DNA of 64,000 nt from positions 1,149,628-1,213,627 of the forward strand of contig NW_001865044.1 in the NCBI RefSeq assembly GCF_000002865.3, given 5' to 3'. Shown here piece after piece: positions 11,701-29,800 of this stretch. Source of the stretch: Monosiga brevicollis MX1 (lineage: Eukaryota > Opisthokonta > Choanoflagellata > Craspedida > Salpingoecidae). Made by a program: the position numbers and the translations under genes. The notes under the pieces are model-generated. The model was not told where the DNA came from. It did not search any database and was given only the letters and a program-made list of their open reading frames with translations. Position 1 is the first letter of the stretch; the number at the start of each line of letters is the position of its first letter.

Positions 11701-12889
11701 CATTGTGCTGCTCGTGGTGGTGGGTGTGGTGGTAGGGGTGGGCGGTGTGGTGGTGGTGCGCCGCTACCTGTCGCGCTACCGCTCCGTCCAGGCCGATCTG
11801 GAGCTGAAGGAGCACTTGTTGGCGCACGCCGAGGCCGAGGTGGATGAATTGAAAAAGGCGTGGGAGATTGGCGCAGAGGAGCTGGCCTTTCACGATCGCT
11901 TAGACAAGGATAGCCCCGGCGCCAACTCGGAGGTGTGGCGGGCGGGATGGGACCACATGACTGTGGCGGTGAAAATTCTGCGGAGCGCGATGTTACGTGA
12001 CCACATCTCATTGCAAGACTTTTCCAAGGAGGTGGAGTTTTTGCAGCGCACGCGACATCCCAACTTGGTGCGGTTCTTTGGTGCTGGCACCATGCCTGAC
12101 GGAAGCCCCTTTTTGGTGCTGGAGATGGTGGAGCTGGGCTCTCTGGTCTCAATCCTCCACTCGCACGCGCGGTTGAGTTCAGGGCCGGCCTTTGATTTGG
12201 AGACCAAGATTGCGATTCTGACGGATATTGCGCGGGGCATGAGCTTCATTCACGCACTCGGTCACCTTCACCGGGACCTCAAGTCGGGCAATGTACTGGT
12301 CACAGCGCACCCGCACCGAGCCAAGGTGGCTGATTATGGCACGGTGGTGTTTTCCTCAGCGGCGCTCAATGCGCCGGAGAAGGGTCTGGATGAAGCCCCC
12401 GGCAGCCTGACGCTGACGGCGGGTGTGGGCACGCCGCTGTATTCTGCGCCGGAGCTATTACGGGGTGGCTCGTACGGCCAACCGATTGATGTCTACTCTT
12501 TTGGCTGCATCATCTTTGAGCTGCTATTTGAGACGTCCCCAGACTTGCTGGACCTGTATGAAATTCCGCCGCGCGGTCCTTTTTACACGCAGCTATTAAA
12601 GGTGGTTCAGGAGGGATACGTGCTACCGTTTGAGGGTAGTCGGCGCCCACCTTTACTACACGAGCGACTAGATGGTTGGATCGTGCGCCTGGCCAAGGCA
12701 TGCTTGCGCACCGAACCCGAGGCACGGCCGACATTTGAGACAGTCTTCCGTGTGCTGAATAACCACGGTGCCACGGCCGCGCTGGGCATCACGGAGGCCG
12801 GGGTTACGACAGAGGAGGAGGAGCAGAGCGCGGCCGATGACTACTTTGAGCTACGCATGGATGGCGAAACCACCGATACGGCCCTGTAG
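8800..12889 (+). CDS. Leucine-rich-repeat receptor kinase (TKL-like)
   Basis: Two exons (8800-10497 and 10673-12889) join in frame to 1,304 residues. I chose the ATG at 8800 because a signal peptide follows at once (MVAVLAVALLLVLPTPAGA). The outside part carries about 15 leucine-rich repeats of the LxxLxLxxNxL type, then a short Cys-rich EGF-like piece (YNCECIPGYHKHGDAC). A transmembrane helix (IVLLVVVGVVVGVGGVVVV) near 11700-11755 leads to a coiled juxtamembrane segment and a kinase domain. Catalytic residues: VAVK lysine, HRDLKSGNVLV, DYG in place of DFG, APEL, and DVYSFG. The HRDLKSGN loop favours the TKL group (serine/threonine) over tyrosine kinases. The Gly-rich loop is poor (DKDSPGANSEVWRAG). 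The tail ends with an acidic segment containing DDYFEL. The ligand is unknown; choanoflagellates are known for many receptor kinases of this general plan. Confidence 0.9.
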
Positions 12890-14160
12890 ACATGGTTGGC
12901 GCGTGTCTTTTGCTTGGACTCTTTGGGGGCAGCGTGCAGACACCTCGATGCTATACCCCTCCTTTTTGCGGTTCACTTCCTTTTTTTTTTTTTGTTTCAT
13001 CTCCTGTCAACATACAGACAGTCATAATAATCTTAATTCGCTTGTTCTGACCTAGCAATGCACCCTTGCTTCCACGGGCCACGTCAATGTCTTGTGTCGT
13101 CGTTTGCAAAGGCAATCCTTTCTTCCGTTCCTTCCAATTTTTCACCAAATACGGCATAGCTAATAGAGTCTTCTACTGTACTTCCCTGGCCCCCGTCATC
13201 GAGCATGCCTCTGGTCCAGCAGCCACCGCGCTGTCGGCACAAACCGCCCATATCTATCTTCTATTAAGAATAGCTGACATTTAAATCTGACATCGTGCGT
13301 GCGGGCGGTGTGTGTCACGTGGTAGCAGGGCCTTTTCTTTTATTGGCGTGTGTGTGTTGAGTCTGACACGCTACCCGCGTGTGTTCCTTCTCTCAGGGGG
13401 CTTGCCCCTTTGCCCCTTTGCCCCTTTCTTGTGTAGATCAAAGGGGAAAGTGGTGTGAGGATTGCAGACATCCACACACGTTCGTCCCTCTGTGGATGTC
13501 GCCCCATTTCTTCCCAATCTCTGTTTATGGTTTGTTTTCACGTGAAAGTGCACCACCACCCCCTCCATCTCTCTGGTTTCCACCTCGCCCCCGTCCCTCC
13601 CTCTGTCTCCTCGTCGTCTCTTTTGTTTGGTCGACGGCTGCCCTGCTTCCAACTCTCTGCTTTTGGCTGTATTTTTCTTACTTACACGTCGTGGGAGGAA
13701 CCGTTGCCTCTCTCTCTGCTGCTGCTGTTGCTGCTGCTGGTGACTGCCGCTGCCGTTTTGCTGCGTCCTGTTGGACTTCCTTTTCCAATTGGGATAGCCG
13801 CCTCCTCAGGCCCCGGTCTGTTGCTTCGGCTCGTGGATTGACCGTCACAACGATCAACATTCCGTGCTACACCGCCATCTTGTCTTGTACGTACCATTCC
13901 CCCCCGCGCAAGCACCTTGTTCTGCCCTCCAGCTTCCCTCTCTCTCTCTCTTTCTCTCTCTGTCTCTCTCTCTCCGCGCGCGCGAGCTCGTTCTTGTGCG
14001 CTTGTTGTTTTTTCTCTTCCATCTCTGGCTTCTTCCTCTTCCCCTTTCCCTTTCCCTTCCTCCTCTTCCTCTTCCTCTTCCTTTTCCTCTGCACCCTCTG
14101 CCTTTTTAAAGAGACAAAGCGCTTTTTGAAGTCGTTCTCAAAGGACGCTTAGAGTGTTTT

Positions 14161-14165
14161 CTCTC

Positions 14166-14232
<67 letters not shown>
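14161..14232. repeat. (CT)n microsatellite upstream of eIF5
   Basis: About 70 bases of CT dinucleotides with a few TTT interruptions, roughly 300 bases before the eIF5 start codon. Confidence 0.95.
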
Positions 14233-14233
<1 letters not shown>

Positions 14234-14370
14234 CTTGACGCGCGGTCTCATTGTGCTCTCATGCTCATCCCGCGTGGTCAACCGTGATGTTTGATATGGG
14301 TTAGCTCGGCTCGAAAGGACCGTCTTGTCCGGAGCCAACAGCGACCGATGCTGCTGGTCGCCTCGGAACC

Positions 14371-14379
14371 GTATAAAAG
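14371..14379 (+). promoter_or_regulatory. TATA-box-like element of eIF5
   Basis: GTATAAAAG lies about 160 bases before the eIF5 ATG, followed by a short imperfect inverted repeat (ACCGG ... CCGGT). The position allows a transcription start near 14400-14410 and a 5' leader of about 130 bases. Inference from motif and spacing only. Confidence 0.5.
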
Positions 14380-14538
14380 AAAAACCGGCCTTATCGTCCG
14401 GTCTTTTAATACCTAAGAGCTAGCAGCCGTCAACCACCATCAAGTGTTGGCTCTTTGTGAGTTTGCTTTTCTGAATTCTTTTCCACACGGTCTCGGCAGT
14501 CGAGCTCTTTGTTTCCTGCCCCCAACATCACCGGCACC

Positions 14539-15988
14539 ATGTCTCTCAACGTCAATCGGTGCGTTTCCCCGTCTGGTCATAAATATCTTGAGTGCCCAAC
14601 TCGCAACATGCTTGCCCCCCCACACGCCAAGGCGCCTTCTTGTGTCGTCGTCTTCCTGCTTGCTTACCCTTGCCTCCCCTCCTTGCAGCAAGGTCGAGGA
14701 CCCTTTTTACCGCTACAAGATGCCCAAACTCGAGGCCAAGGTCGAGGGCAGTGGCAACGGCATCAAGACCGTCATTCCCAACATGGTCGACATTGCCCGC
14801 GCCCTGGACCGCCCCCCAACTTATGTCACCAAGTACTTTGGCTGTGAGCTCGGCGCTCAGGTCCAAATGGACGACAAGACGGAGCGCTACATCGTCAACG
14901 GCTCGCGCACCCAGGAAGACCTGCAAAACCACCTCGATGGCTTTATCGAGAAGTTTGTCCTGTGCTCCATCTGCGAGAACCCTGAAACCAAGCTCATTGT
15001 GCACCAGAAGCGCAAAGAGATTGAGCAGCGCTGCGGTGCCTGCGGCGCTACTGGCTTTCTCAAGTTCAACCACCGCCTGATCCAGTACATCATCAATCAC
15101 CCGCCTGAGGGCGTCGGCAAGGGCGGCAAGGGCAGCAAGAAGGGCGCGAAGAAGAACAAGGGTCGTGGCTCCGACTCGGACTCGCAAGGCAGCGGCAACG
15201 TCAGCCAAAAGATTGGTACCATTGAAGCGCCTGATGTCATGGCTGATGATGACGACGATGACGTCGACTGGTCCGTTGACACGAGTGCCGAGGCTGTCCG
15301 CGCCCGTGAGCAAGCTCAGCTCTCGGGTGCCGTCACCAAGCTGGTCCAGGCCGAAGATCAGGATCTTCCCCTGCCCGAGCGCCTCGAGATCTTCTTCAAG
15401 TTTTTGAAGGAGAAGGCGAGCGAGGACAAGTTTCCGGCCCGCGAGGTGCTGCAAAAGGCCGAGCTCCTTGATTGCAAGGAAAAGGGTATCATGGCGCTCA
15501 CCGAGGTTCTTCTTGATCGCGAAGACTTGGTCAACGTCCTCAAGACCCACCAAGCTCTGCTCCAACGCTTTGCTGATGAGAATCCTCGTGCGCAAAAGTA
15601 CCTCTTGCATTCCATGGAGATTGTCATTGAGCACCACCCCGCCTTGCTCAAGAAGGTGCCCACCATCTTTAACGCCCTCTATGACCTCGACATTGTCGAG
15701 GAGGAGGGTTTCCTCAACTGGGATGAGAAGGTGTCCAAGAAGTACGTGTCCAAGGAACTGAGCCAGCAGATTCACGACAACGCCAAGCCTTTTATGGAGT
15801 GGCTCAAGACGGCCGATGACGAAGACTCGGATGAGGACGAAGAAGTCGAGGAGGTTGATGGTATCGCCTTTGATTCCACCGCCAATGGCGTCACCGTCGA
15901 GGAGAAGAAGCCTGAGGCAGCTGCTGGTGCCGCCGAAGACGACGCCGAGGAAGAGGAAGAAGACGATCTGGACATTGATGACATCTAG
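14539..15988 (+). CDS. EIF5: Translation initiation factor eIF5
   Basis: A 20-base first coding exon (14539-14558) and one large exon (14689-15988) join to 439 residues (human 431). The N terminus MSLNVNR...FYRYKMPKL carries the arginine-finger equivalent at residue 15, needed for activating GTP hydrolysis by eIF2. RPPTYVTKYFGCELGAQ and a four-Cys zinc ribbon (CSIC ... CGACG) complete the GAP domain. A charged linker with Lys-rich and Asp/Glu-rich blocks follows. The C-terminal W2 domain ends in FMEWLKTADDEDSDEDEE, an acidic/aromatic box that binds eIF2-beta and eIF3. The protein acts in the 43S and 48S pre-initiation complexes in the cytoplasm. The spliced junction AAT-CG|C-AAG restores the family sequence, so the tiny first exon is well supported. 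Its competitor BZW/5MP lies upstream on the same strand. Confidence 0.97.
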
Positions 15989-16408
15989 GCGTTGTCAGTC
16001 TCTCTTCCATTTGTGGCCTCTCCCGGCTCATCTCTCTGTTCCACGCGCGCAAGCCAAACATAACCAAAAAAAAAAAATGAATAAAAAATCAAACAAGACC
16101 GACAACATCTTTGGCATGTGCTTCTTCGCGCGTCGTGTGTTCGCCCAGCTGCGTGGTTTCTTTGCTTGTATGCGTTCTTTGTTCTCTTTGCTCTGGGTCG
16201 CACATCCTGCTCATGGGTTTGTGGTGGCCCAAGTCTTCATCGGTCTTTGGTGCAACGGTCCGCACACGTGTCATGACGTCGACTGAATTGAAGCAATTTC
16301 CGTCTGTCTCAGCGAAGCCGTTGTCGTAATCGTCCAATCTCAATTATTATCTTGACCTTTTTCCCTAAAACACACAGCTGGGGCCTAACATCGGATAGCT
16401 GCTGATTT
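15989..16408. other. Convergent 3' region between eIF5 and the HPS5-like gene
   Basis: An A-run followed by AATAAA at 16080-16085 is a likely polyadenylation signal for eIF5. The rest shows no gene and no GA/CT repeat. Confidence 0.5.
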
Positions 16409-23953
<7,545 letters not shown>

Positions 23954-24146
23954 GTCCCCTCGTTGCAGTGGCGACGCACCGCCTCCCGCTCAGCCCGATC
24001 CTCCGAGTAAATGCGAGAGACAGAGAGTGGAGGGCGATTTCAGCATACGAATGCAGTGACCTGTTTTGAGTTGATTCGTACATTAGCACTGTTGCATTTG
24101 GGTGTTGTTAAACACTGTTGTTGATTTGTTGTTGTCTCTCTTTCTC

Positions 24147-24183
<37 letters not shown>

Positions 24184-24200
24184 GTCTCTCTGTCTGTCTC

Positions 24201-24239
<39 letters not shown>

Positions 24240-24320
24240 GTCTCTCTCTCTCTGTGTCTCTCTCTCTCTGTCTCTGTCTCTGTCTCTCTGTCTCTCTCTC
24301 TCTGTCTCTCTCTCTCTCTG

Positions 24321-24351
<31 letters not shown>

Positions 24352-24355
24352 GTCT

Positions 24356-24432
<77 letters not shown>

Positions 24433-24999
24433 GCATTTCATTGTCAAAGTGTGTTGGAAGTGGATCGATACGGCAGCGCCATCAAGGTTCGGCTGATCTC
24501 AACTCGACGGTGGTGGTTATCGAGGTCAAGGTCCAGCGATACAGAGGTGGGAAGGAGGGGCAGGGTGCGTAGTGTGTATGTGTGTGTGTGTCGGTGTGAG
24601 AGCCAGAGGGGGTGGTGTGGAAGAGCTCCTGCCACACACATTGTCAAGACGTGAGCCCGGGGCGGTGGCGATGGCGTTGATATCAAGACTGCATCCGGTC
24701 GTTGACTGCTTTGCTGGGCATCAGATTGCTGGGCAATCTGAGCGTTAGCCATGCCTGGTCCCGATCTGCCCCTGGTGCCTTTTCTGTTGTGACGTCAGCC
24801 TAGCCGGCTCCTTCACGCGCCGTATTCGTCGCGGCACCACACGCTGATTGGGCAGGTCACCGTGCATTTGCATCTGCAAGCTAGTCTGATAGAGCCGCCT
24901 GCCCTGCTGCTGCTCCGTTTGTACCATCAGGCTCTTGTTGTCACCACAACCTTACCGCGGACCACCAGTGCCTGCCCTGATCCCTGATCCACCTTTATC
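23954..24999. other. Divergent promoter region between HPS5-like gene and NCS-1
   Basis: Dominated by a (CT)n tract with CTGT interruptions at 24136-24432, then about 550 bases of mixed sequence before the NCS-1 start. No gene recognised. Confidence 0.55.
24136..24432. repeat. Long interrupted (CT)n/(TCTG)n tract
   Basis: About 300 bases of CT dinucleotides with regular TCTG and CTCC interruptions in the divergent promoter space. All long Ser/Leu or Arg/Glu frames across it are artefacts. Confidence 0.97.
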
Positions 25000-26263
25000 A
25001 TGGGTCACGCACCAAGCAAGCTCAAGCCCGAGCAGATTGATGCTCTGGCCAAAGAGACAAAGTGTACGTGCAGCCGTCACTCTCTCCACCAAACATCTCG
25101 TACACAGCTCCACTTGCCGCCTTGCATTTACCTCCTTCCTAACACCTTTAGTCACCACCGAGGAGATCCAGCAGTGGTTCAAGGCTTTTCGCAAGGATTG
25201 CCCCTCGGGCGAACTCAGCCGCAAGGTCTCGTCTGGATTCCCTGGCCCCGCTCCCGCTTCAAAACTGCATGCCTTGGTCTTCACGTCAGCGTGCTGCTTT
25301 CCTCACCTGGTTGTCCGACAATCTATTCCAACTTGCTTTTCACGTAGGAGTTCTGCCGCATCTACAGCCAGGTACTGACTGGCGCGCCTTGTGGTGCTTT
25401 CCATGCTTCCTGACGTTTGCCTTGTGATTTCCATCTGCATAACACTGTCTTGTTGCAATGGGTCGCTCCTCAATGCTAGTTCTTCCCCGCCGGTAATCCG
25501 GAGGAGTTTGCCGAGTACGTCTTTCGCACATTTGACAAGGATGCCAACGGCAAGGTGAACTTCCGCGAGTTTATGTGGTACGTTTTCCTCTGGTTGATGG
25601 TGCTCTCGCCCCTGCGTCTTGTTCGGGCTCATGGGCGCCTTGCTGGACTTGCCTCCTGTGCTCTTGCGTAGCGCCATCTCCGTGACGTCACGCGGCACGG
25701 TCGAACAGAAGCTCGACTGTAGGTCTCCAGTTCTGTTCAAACCACCTCTTGCTTTTTATTTATTTGTTCATTTATTTCTCTTTCTCTGCTGCCAACTCAT
25801 GCTTCAATTACTACTTCTTCTTGCCGATGTAGGGGCATTCCACCTGTACGATCAGAACAACGATGGCTTCATCACTCGCGAGGAGATGATTGCCATTGTG
25901 CGCTCCATCTACACCATGGTGGCAGACAAGTCCCAGCTGCCCGAGGACGTCAACACACCCGAAAAACGCGTCGAGAAAATTTTCAGCGTCATGGATACGG
26001 TATCTCACGGCCTGTCCTGACACGGGCATCTCAACAAACTGCTAGCAGCCGGCCCTCGTGACCATGCCATGCCTTTGCTTGTAGAACCACGATGACCGCT
26101 TAACACGTGAAGAGTTTCACGCAGGTGCCAAGAAGGATCCTTCCATCATGGGTGCCTTGAGCATGTGTGCGTCCAACGTCTCATTGTTCGTGCCCGTCCA
26201 TGTGCAACCCTTGCCCTGACATCTAATGTGGCATCCCCTCTTGTAGACGAAGGTCTGGTGTAG
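25000..26263 (+). CDS. NCS1: Neuronal calcium sensor 1 / frequenin
   Basis: Eight exons (25000-25063, 25152-25225, 25348-25371, 25480-25577, 25672-25718, 25833-25999, 26085-26166, 26247-26263) join to exactly 190 residues, the same length as human NCS-1. The start [12 protein letters not shown] offers an N-myristoylation glycine. The first EF-hand is dead (DCPSGEL), as in all NCS proteins. EF2 ([12 protein letters not shown]) and EF3 ([12 protein letters not shown]) look intact. EF4 ([12 protein letters not shown]) has Asp in place of the usual Gly at loop position 6, which may weaken calcium binding. AISVTSRGT and the C terminus YEGLV are diagnostic. In animals and yeast it binds phosphatidylinositol 4-kinase and other partners at Golgi and plasma membranes. 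Exon 3 is a 24-base micro-exon encoding EFCRIYSQ. Confidence 0.97.
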
Positions 26264-26808
26264 AGTACATTGACCCCATCCATCACTGGGATGCTGGCTT
26301 TTCAAGCAGAACTTGATCCAGTCACCCTGCCAGTGCTGCGTATTTGTGTGTGGGGAGGGCATTCCCCCATTCATTGTTTTATTTTGGATCGTCTCCTGCG
26401 TCTTGCTATGTCAATATGACCATGAATTGAAATTGAGTGGCTTTCTTGATTGTCCTTTCCTGAAGGGGGGCGTTTTTAATCGCAAGGGACCAGTCAACAA
26501 TGTCTCGAGAATTCTTTGCCACGCGCAAAAGAAGATAAAAACTGATCATAGTTTTCAATTAGAGATAAACCAAAAGTGATCAACGCCTGAAAAAAAATCA
26601 ACAAATCCATTACCAAACAATCAGACCCTCAGTCACGCAGCTCTGGGCCGACCACAGTGGCGGAGGTGCATATACAATGACACTGTCATTCACACAGCAA
26701 CTCAAATGAGCTGGCAGCAACAACAAAAACCGCAATTGAGCTGCAAGCAAAGTGCGAAATAAAAAATGGGGGGCTTCCGGACGTAGCGTCCCGCTAAACC
26801 TGTGCAAA
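26264..26808. other. Convergent 3' region between NCS-1 and the PH/Arf-like gene
   Basis: No gene seen; A/T-rich tails of both transcripts are likely here. No dinucleotide repeat. Confidence 0.5.
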
Positions 26809-29800
26809 CTAGAGCAAGGGGGTTGACATGGCGATCATCGACATGATATCGAGCACCCCAGCGCCTAGACGAGCGTTGCAGGAGATGACGCCCGTAACTG
26901 GCTCGGCACGCTGCTCGAGACCCAGTTGAACCAGCAACTGGCTCGGCTCCATCACACCTATCAGAATGCATCACCGTGATGTGTGAGAAAAGAGAAAAAA
27001 GAGGAAAAACAAAATTAAAATTGTCAAACTTCAGAAAGTGGGCGATAAAATCATCAGCCAGAAATGATTCAGTACACACCGGTTTCCATGTAGCCTTGCT
27101 TGTTGAGCGCGACCACGAAGAGCGTATCCGACAAGGCAGGCGTGTGCAAGAGTTCGTATAGCTGCTCACGAGCGGCCGCCACATTCTTTTTGGCCAGGCT
27201 ATGGTTTGGTTGCGAAGAGCAAGTGATTCGAGGTGAGTCTGGATGGTCCATGGTTGCCAAACAAGTTGATGCCAAACAAGATGAGGAAGATGGTGCGCTC
27301 AAACACGAGATCAACAAAGCTTGGCACATTCAACACAGTCACATCCAACGACCTTCAAACAGCAACACAAAGCATAACACACGCCAGAGCAAGGAGAGCA
27401 AGGCCTGGTGTACCTGTCCACGACGTAAACGATGCAGTACGGCTTTGGGTTGCAGTAGTCGGGCCAATCCTGGCAGTTACCGCCCACGTCAGAGACGTCA
27501 AAGACCACGTCGGGCGACCAGCAGATTTCCAGCTGTCGACGCCCCGTCGTTGGGGCGACTGATGCATTGTGCACGCCCTGTGTGGTCAAAGCGCGAATGA
27601 TGCTTGTCTTGCCACTTCCACTGAGGCCCAAGAAGACCACGCTCAGGTGCATGGCGGTGGGTGAAGCTGCCGATGTACTCGAGACCACAAAGCGCTCCAA
27701 TTCATCCTTGGCATCTGAATTAATGTAGTGCGTACAATCGCACACGGTGCATGCTGGCATGGACAATTGCTGCTTCCACAAGTCAGTTTGCCCCAGCTCG
27801 GTGGCCTGGAAGACAAATGTACCTTGCACCGAGTCCAAGCGCAGCATCTCGCCCTTCTTCTTGACATACTCGAGCTGGACGCAGTAGGCTGGCACATAAA
27901 TCGGGCCAATGACCGCTGTTCTCATGCTATCATCCGAGTAAAAGACCAGCATACAGCCCCGCAATACGCCAAAATACTTTTTAAAGCTTTTGTTGGCCTT
28001 GCTTTTGCCGCCAAAGGCATCCTTTTCTTGCTTGACGTTCAAGTATCCGGTGACATTGGCAGCAATCGTGGTTTTTTCCAACAAGCTGTGAGCTTGAATC
28101 AACGCTTGTGCGGGGCGCTTCTTGTCGACTTTGCGGCCCTTGCAGCTGCTCAGCATGGTCTCCCGGGGGTTGGGGCCCTCCAGCGTAGCTGGGGCAGCCC
28201 GGGCTTCGTACACCGTCTCAACAGAGACTGCCAATTCAGGTTCGGCATGCGCTGGCTCTGCAGCTGTGGCAGGCTCGGGGGTGGCAGGCTTGGTTAAATG
28301 CGAAGCATCAGTCTGATCCTTGAGCTCTGGCGGTGCAGCAGCTGCCTCTGCGATGGCCGAATCTGTCGTCGTGGGCTTTGAAGTCCGCTGATCGGCCTCA
28401 CTTCCACTAGGAGCGGCAGCAGGTTCAGTGGCTTCAACGGTAGGTTTGGACTCGATGCTTTCATACGTATTCTCGGCCACGGCATCAGCTGCATCCGGTT
28501 CGTCAGCAGGCACGTCCTCCTGGTCGGCAAAGGCCAACGCCTGCTTTAAAAAGTCATCGGCCACATTACCCGTCGTCGTGATGGGTGAGGTGGGTTCCAG
28601 CTGCTTACCCTTGCGCTTGCCGCTCCCGTGCATGGGGCTCTGGGTGCCGGGCGTGTTTTTGCGAGTAAGCTGCCACCAGCGCTTCTTTGACGGCGTTTCT
28701 GGAATGCCATCTTCGGGATGTGCACCTGTTTCATTGACCTCAGCGTCTGATGCACGGGTGGTGGGCTCGGCGTTGGCCAAGTTGTCATCGGTAGCGAGAG
28801 CATCATTAACCACGTCATACGTGGCATCTTCGCTCGTCACGAGCGACTGCGCTACGCGAGATGTGGGATGGCCATAGCTATGTTGCGGCGTCATGCTATC
28901 GGAGGCAGCATCCTTGTCATCGACCGTCCCATACAACCCCTGAACAGCGATGACATCTCCCTTGGCCGCCGTGTCAACGTCGCCATAGACATGCTCGTTC
29001 TGACCCAGAGGGTCCCTTTCGGTGACATTCTGTTTTTGATCAGCAGCAGAGGGATTGGACGGGTTGGTTTCTTCTGACACATCGTGCGTGTCTGCGGCGC
29101 CGTCATTTGCAGCCTCCGTGGCGTCCTCGGCCTCGTCAAGTGGTTGACCATGTTCTTGACCAAGTGCGCTGGCTTCAGCAATCACGGCTGCCAAAGGTAG
29201 CATGTTTCCTTCTTCTGAAAAGACGACATTTTCGTAAGCAACTTGTGAGCGACGTTTTGTGTCGCTAGCAGTGCCATCCGTTTCTTCAGACGAAGTCTGG
29301 GGTGCGCGCAGAGGTAGCTCAGGGTCACCCATGGTACGCGCTTCCATGAGCTCAGGCTCGGCAAAGTCGTCTTGAAGTTCGGTTGATTCTGAAGTACCGG
29401 CGGCAGGCGCCGTGTCCTCCTCGGCGGGTTGCGCACTGAAAGCTGTTGAAGTGGTAGACAGACCCAAAGTCTCATCTTCAACCTTGGCGAGCTCAGCTTG
29501 CTCTTCGCCGGCCTGAATCTGGGATTCAACGTCGGCCTGCAAGCCGTCTTGAATGCCAGCCTCGATTTCAACACCGACCTTGTTCTCAATGTTTGCCTCG
29601 ATTGTGGCATCAATATTGGGTTCCTCGGCATCATTGGCTTGAAGCCAAGCCAAATCCTGGTCGTGGCTTTCATGAGCTTGGTCAAGGTCCTCCTGGTGTC
29701 TTTGTTGTTCCAGTTTTTCTTGCTTATTCTGGTCTACCTGGCTCTCGTCCTTGTCCACGGCCGGCGTGCGCAGTTCAGTTGCGTCGGCCACACCGGGTGC

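Larger units (their letters stand above)
12890..14538. other. Intergenic region between LRR kinase and eIF5
   Basis: About 1.6 kb without a supportable gene. Open frames here (for example 13379-14152) are pyrimidine-rich read-through with Ser/Leu/Phe bias. It holds CT-rich stretches at about 13937-13975, 14041-14100 and 14167-14232, then a TATA-like element before eIF5. Confidence 0.55.

Noticed and set aside
13379-14152. 257-residue plus-strand frame before eIF5
   Set aside because: Mostly Ser/Leu/Phe from CT-rich DNA, no domain, no splice structure; read as promoter or leader sequence.
14552-15775. 407-residue open frame on the minus strand opposite eIF5
   Set aside because: It is the antisense shadow of the eIF5 exon; composition follows codon bias on the other strand and eIF5 homology is unmistakable.
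24040-24654. Long Arg/Glu and Ser/Leu frames
   Set aside because: Read-through of the (CT)n tract in a promoter region.
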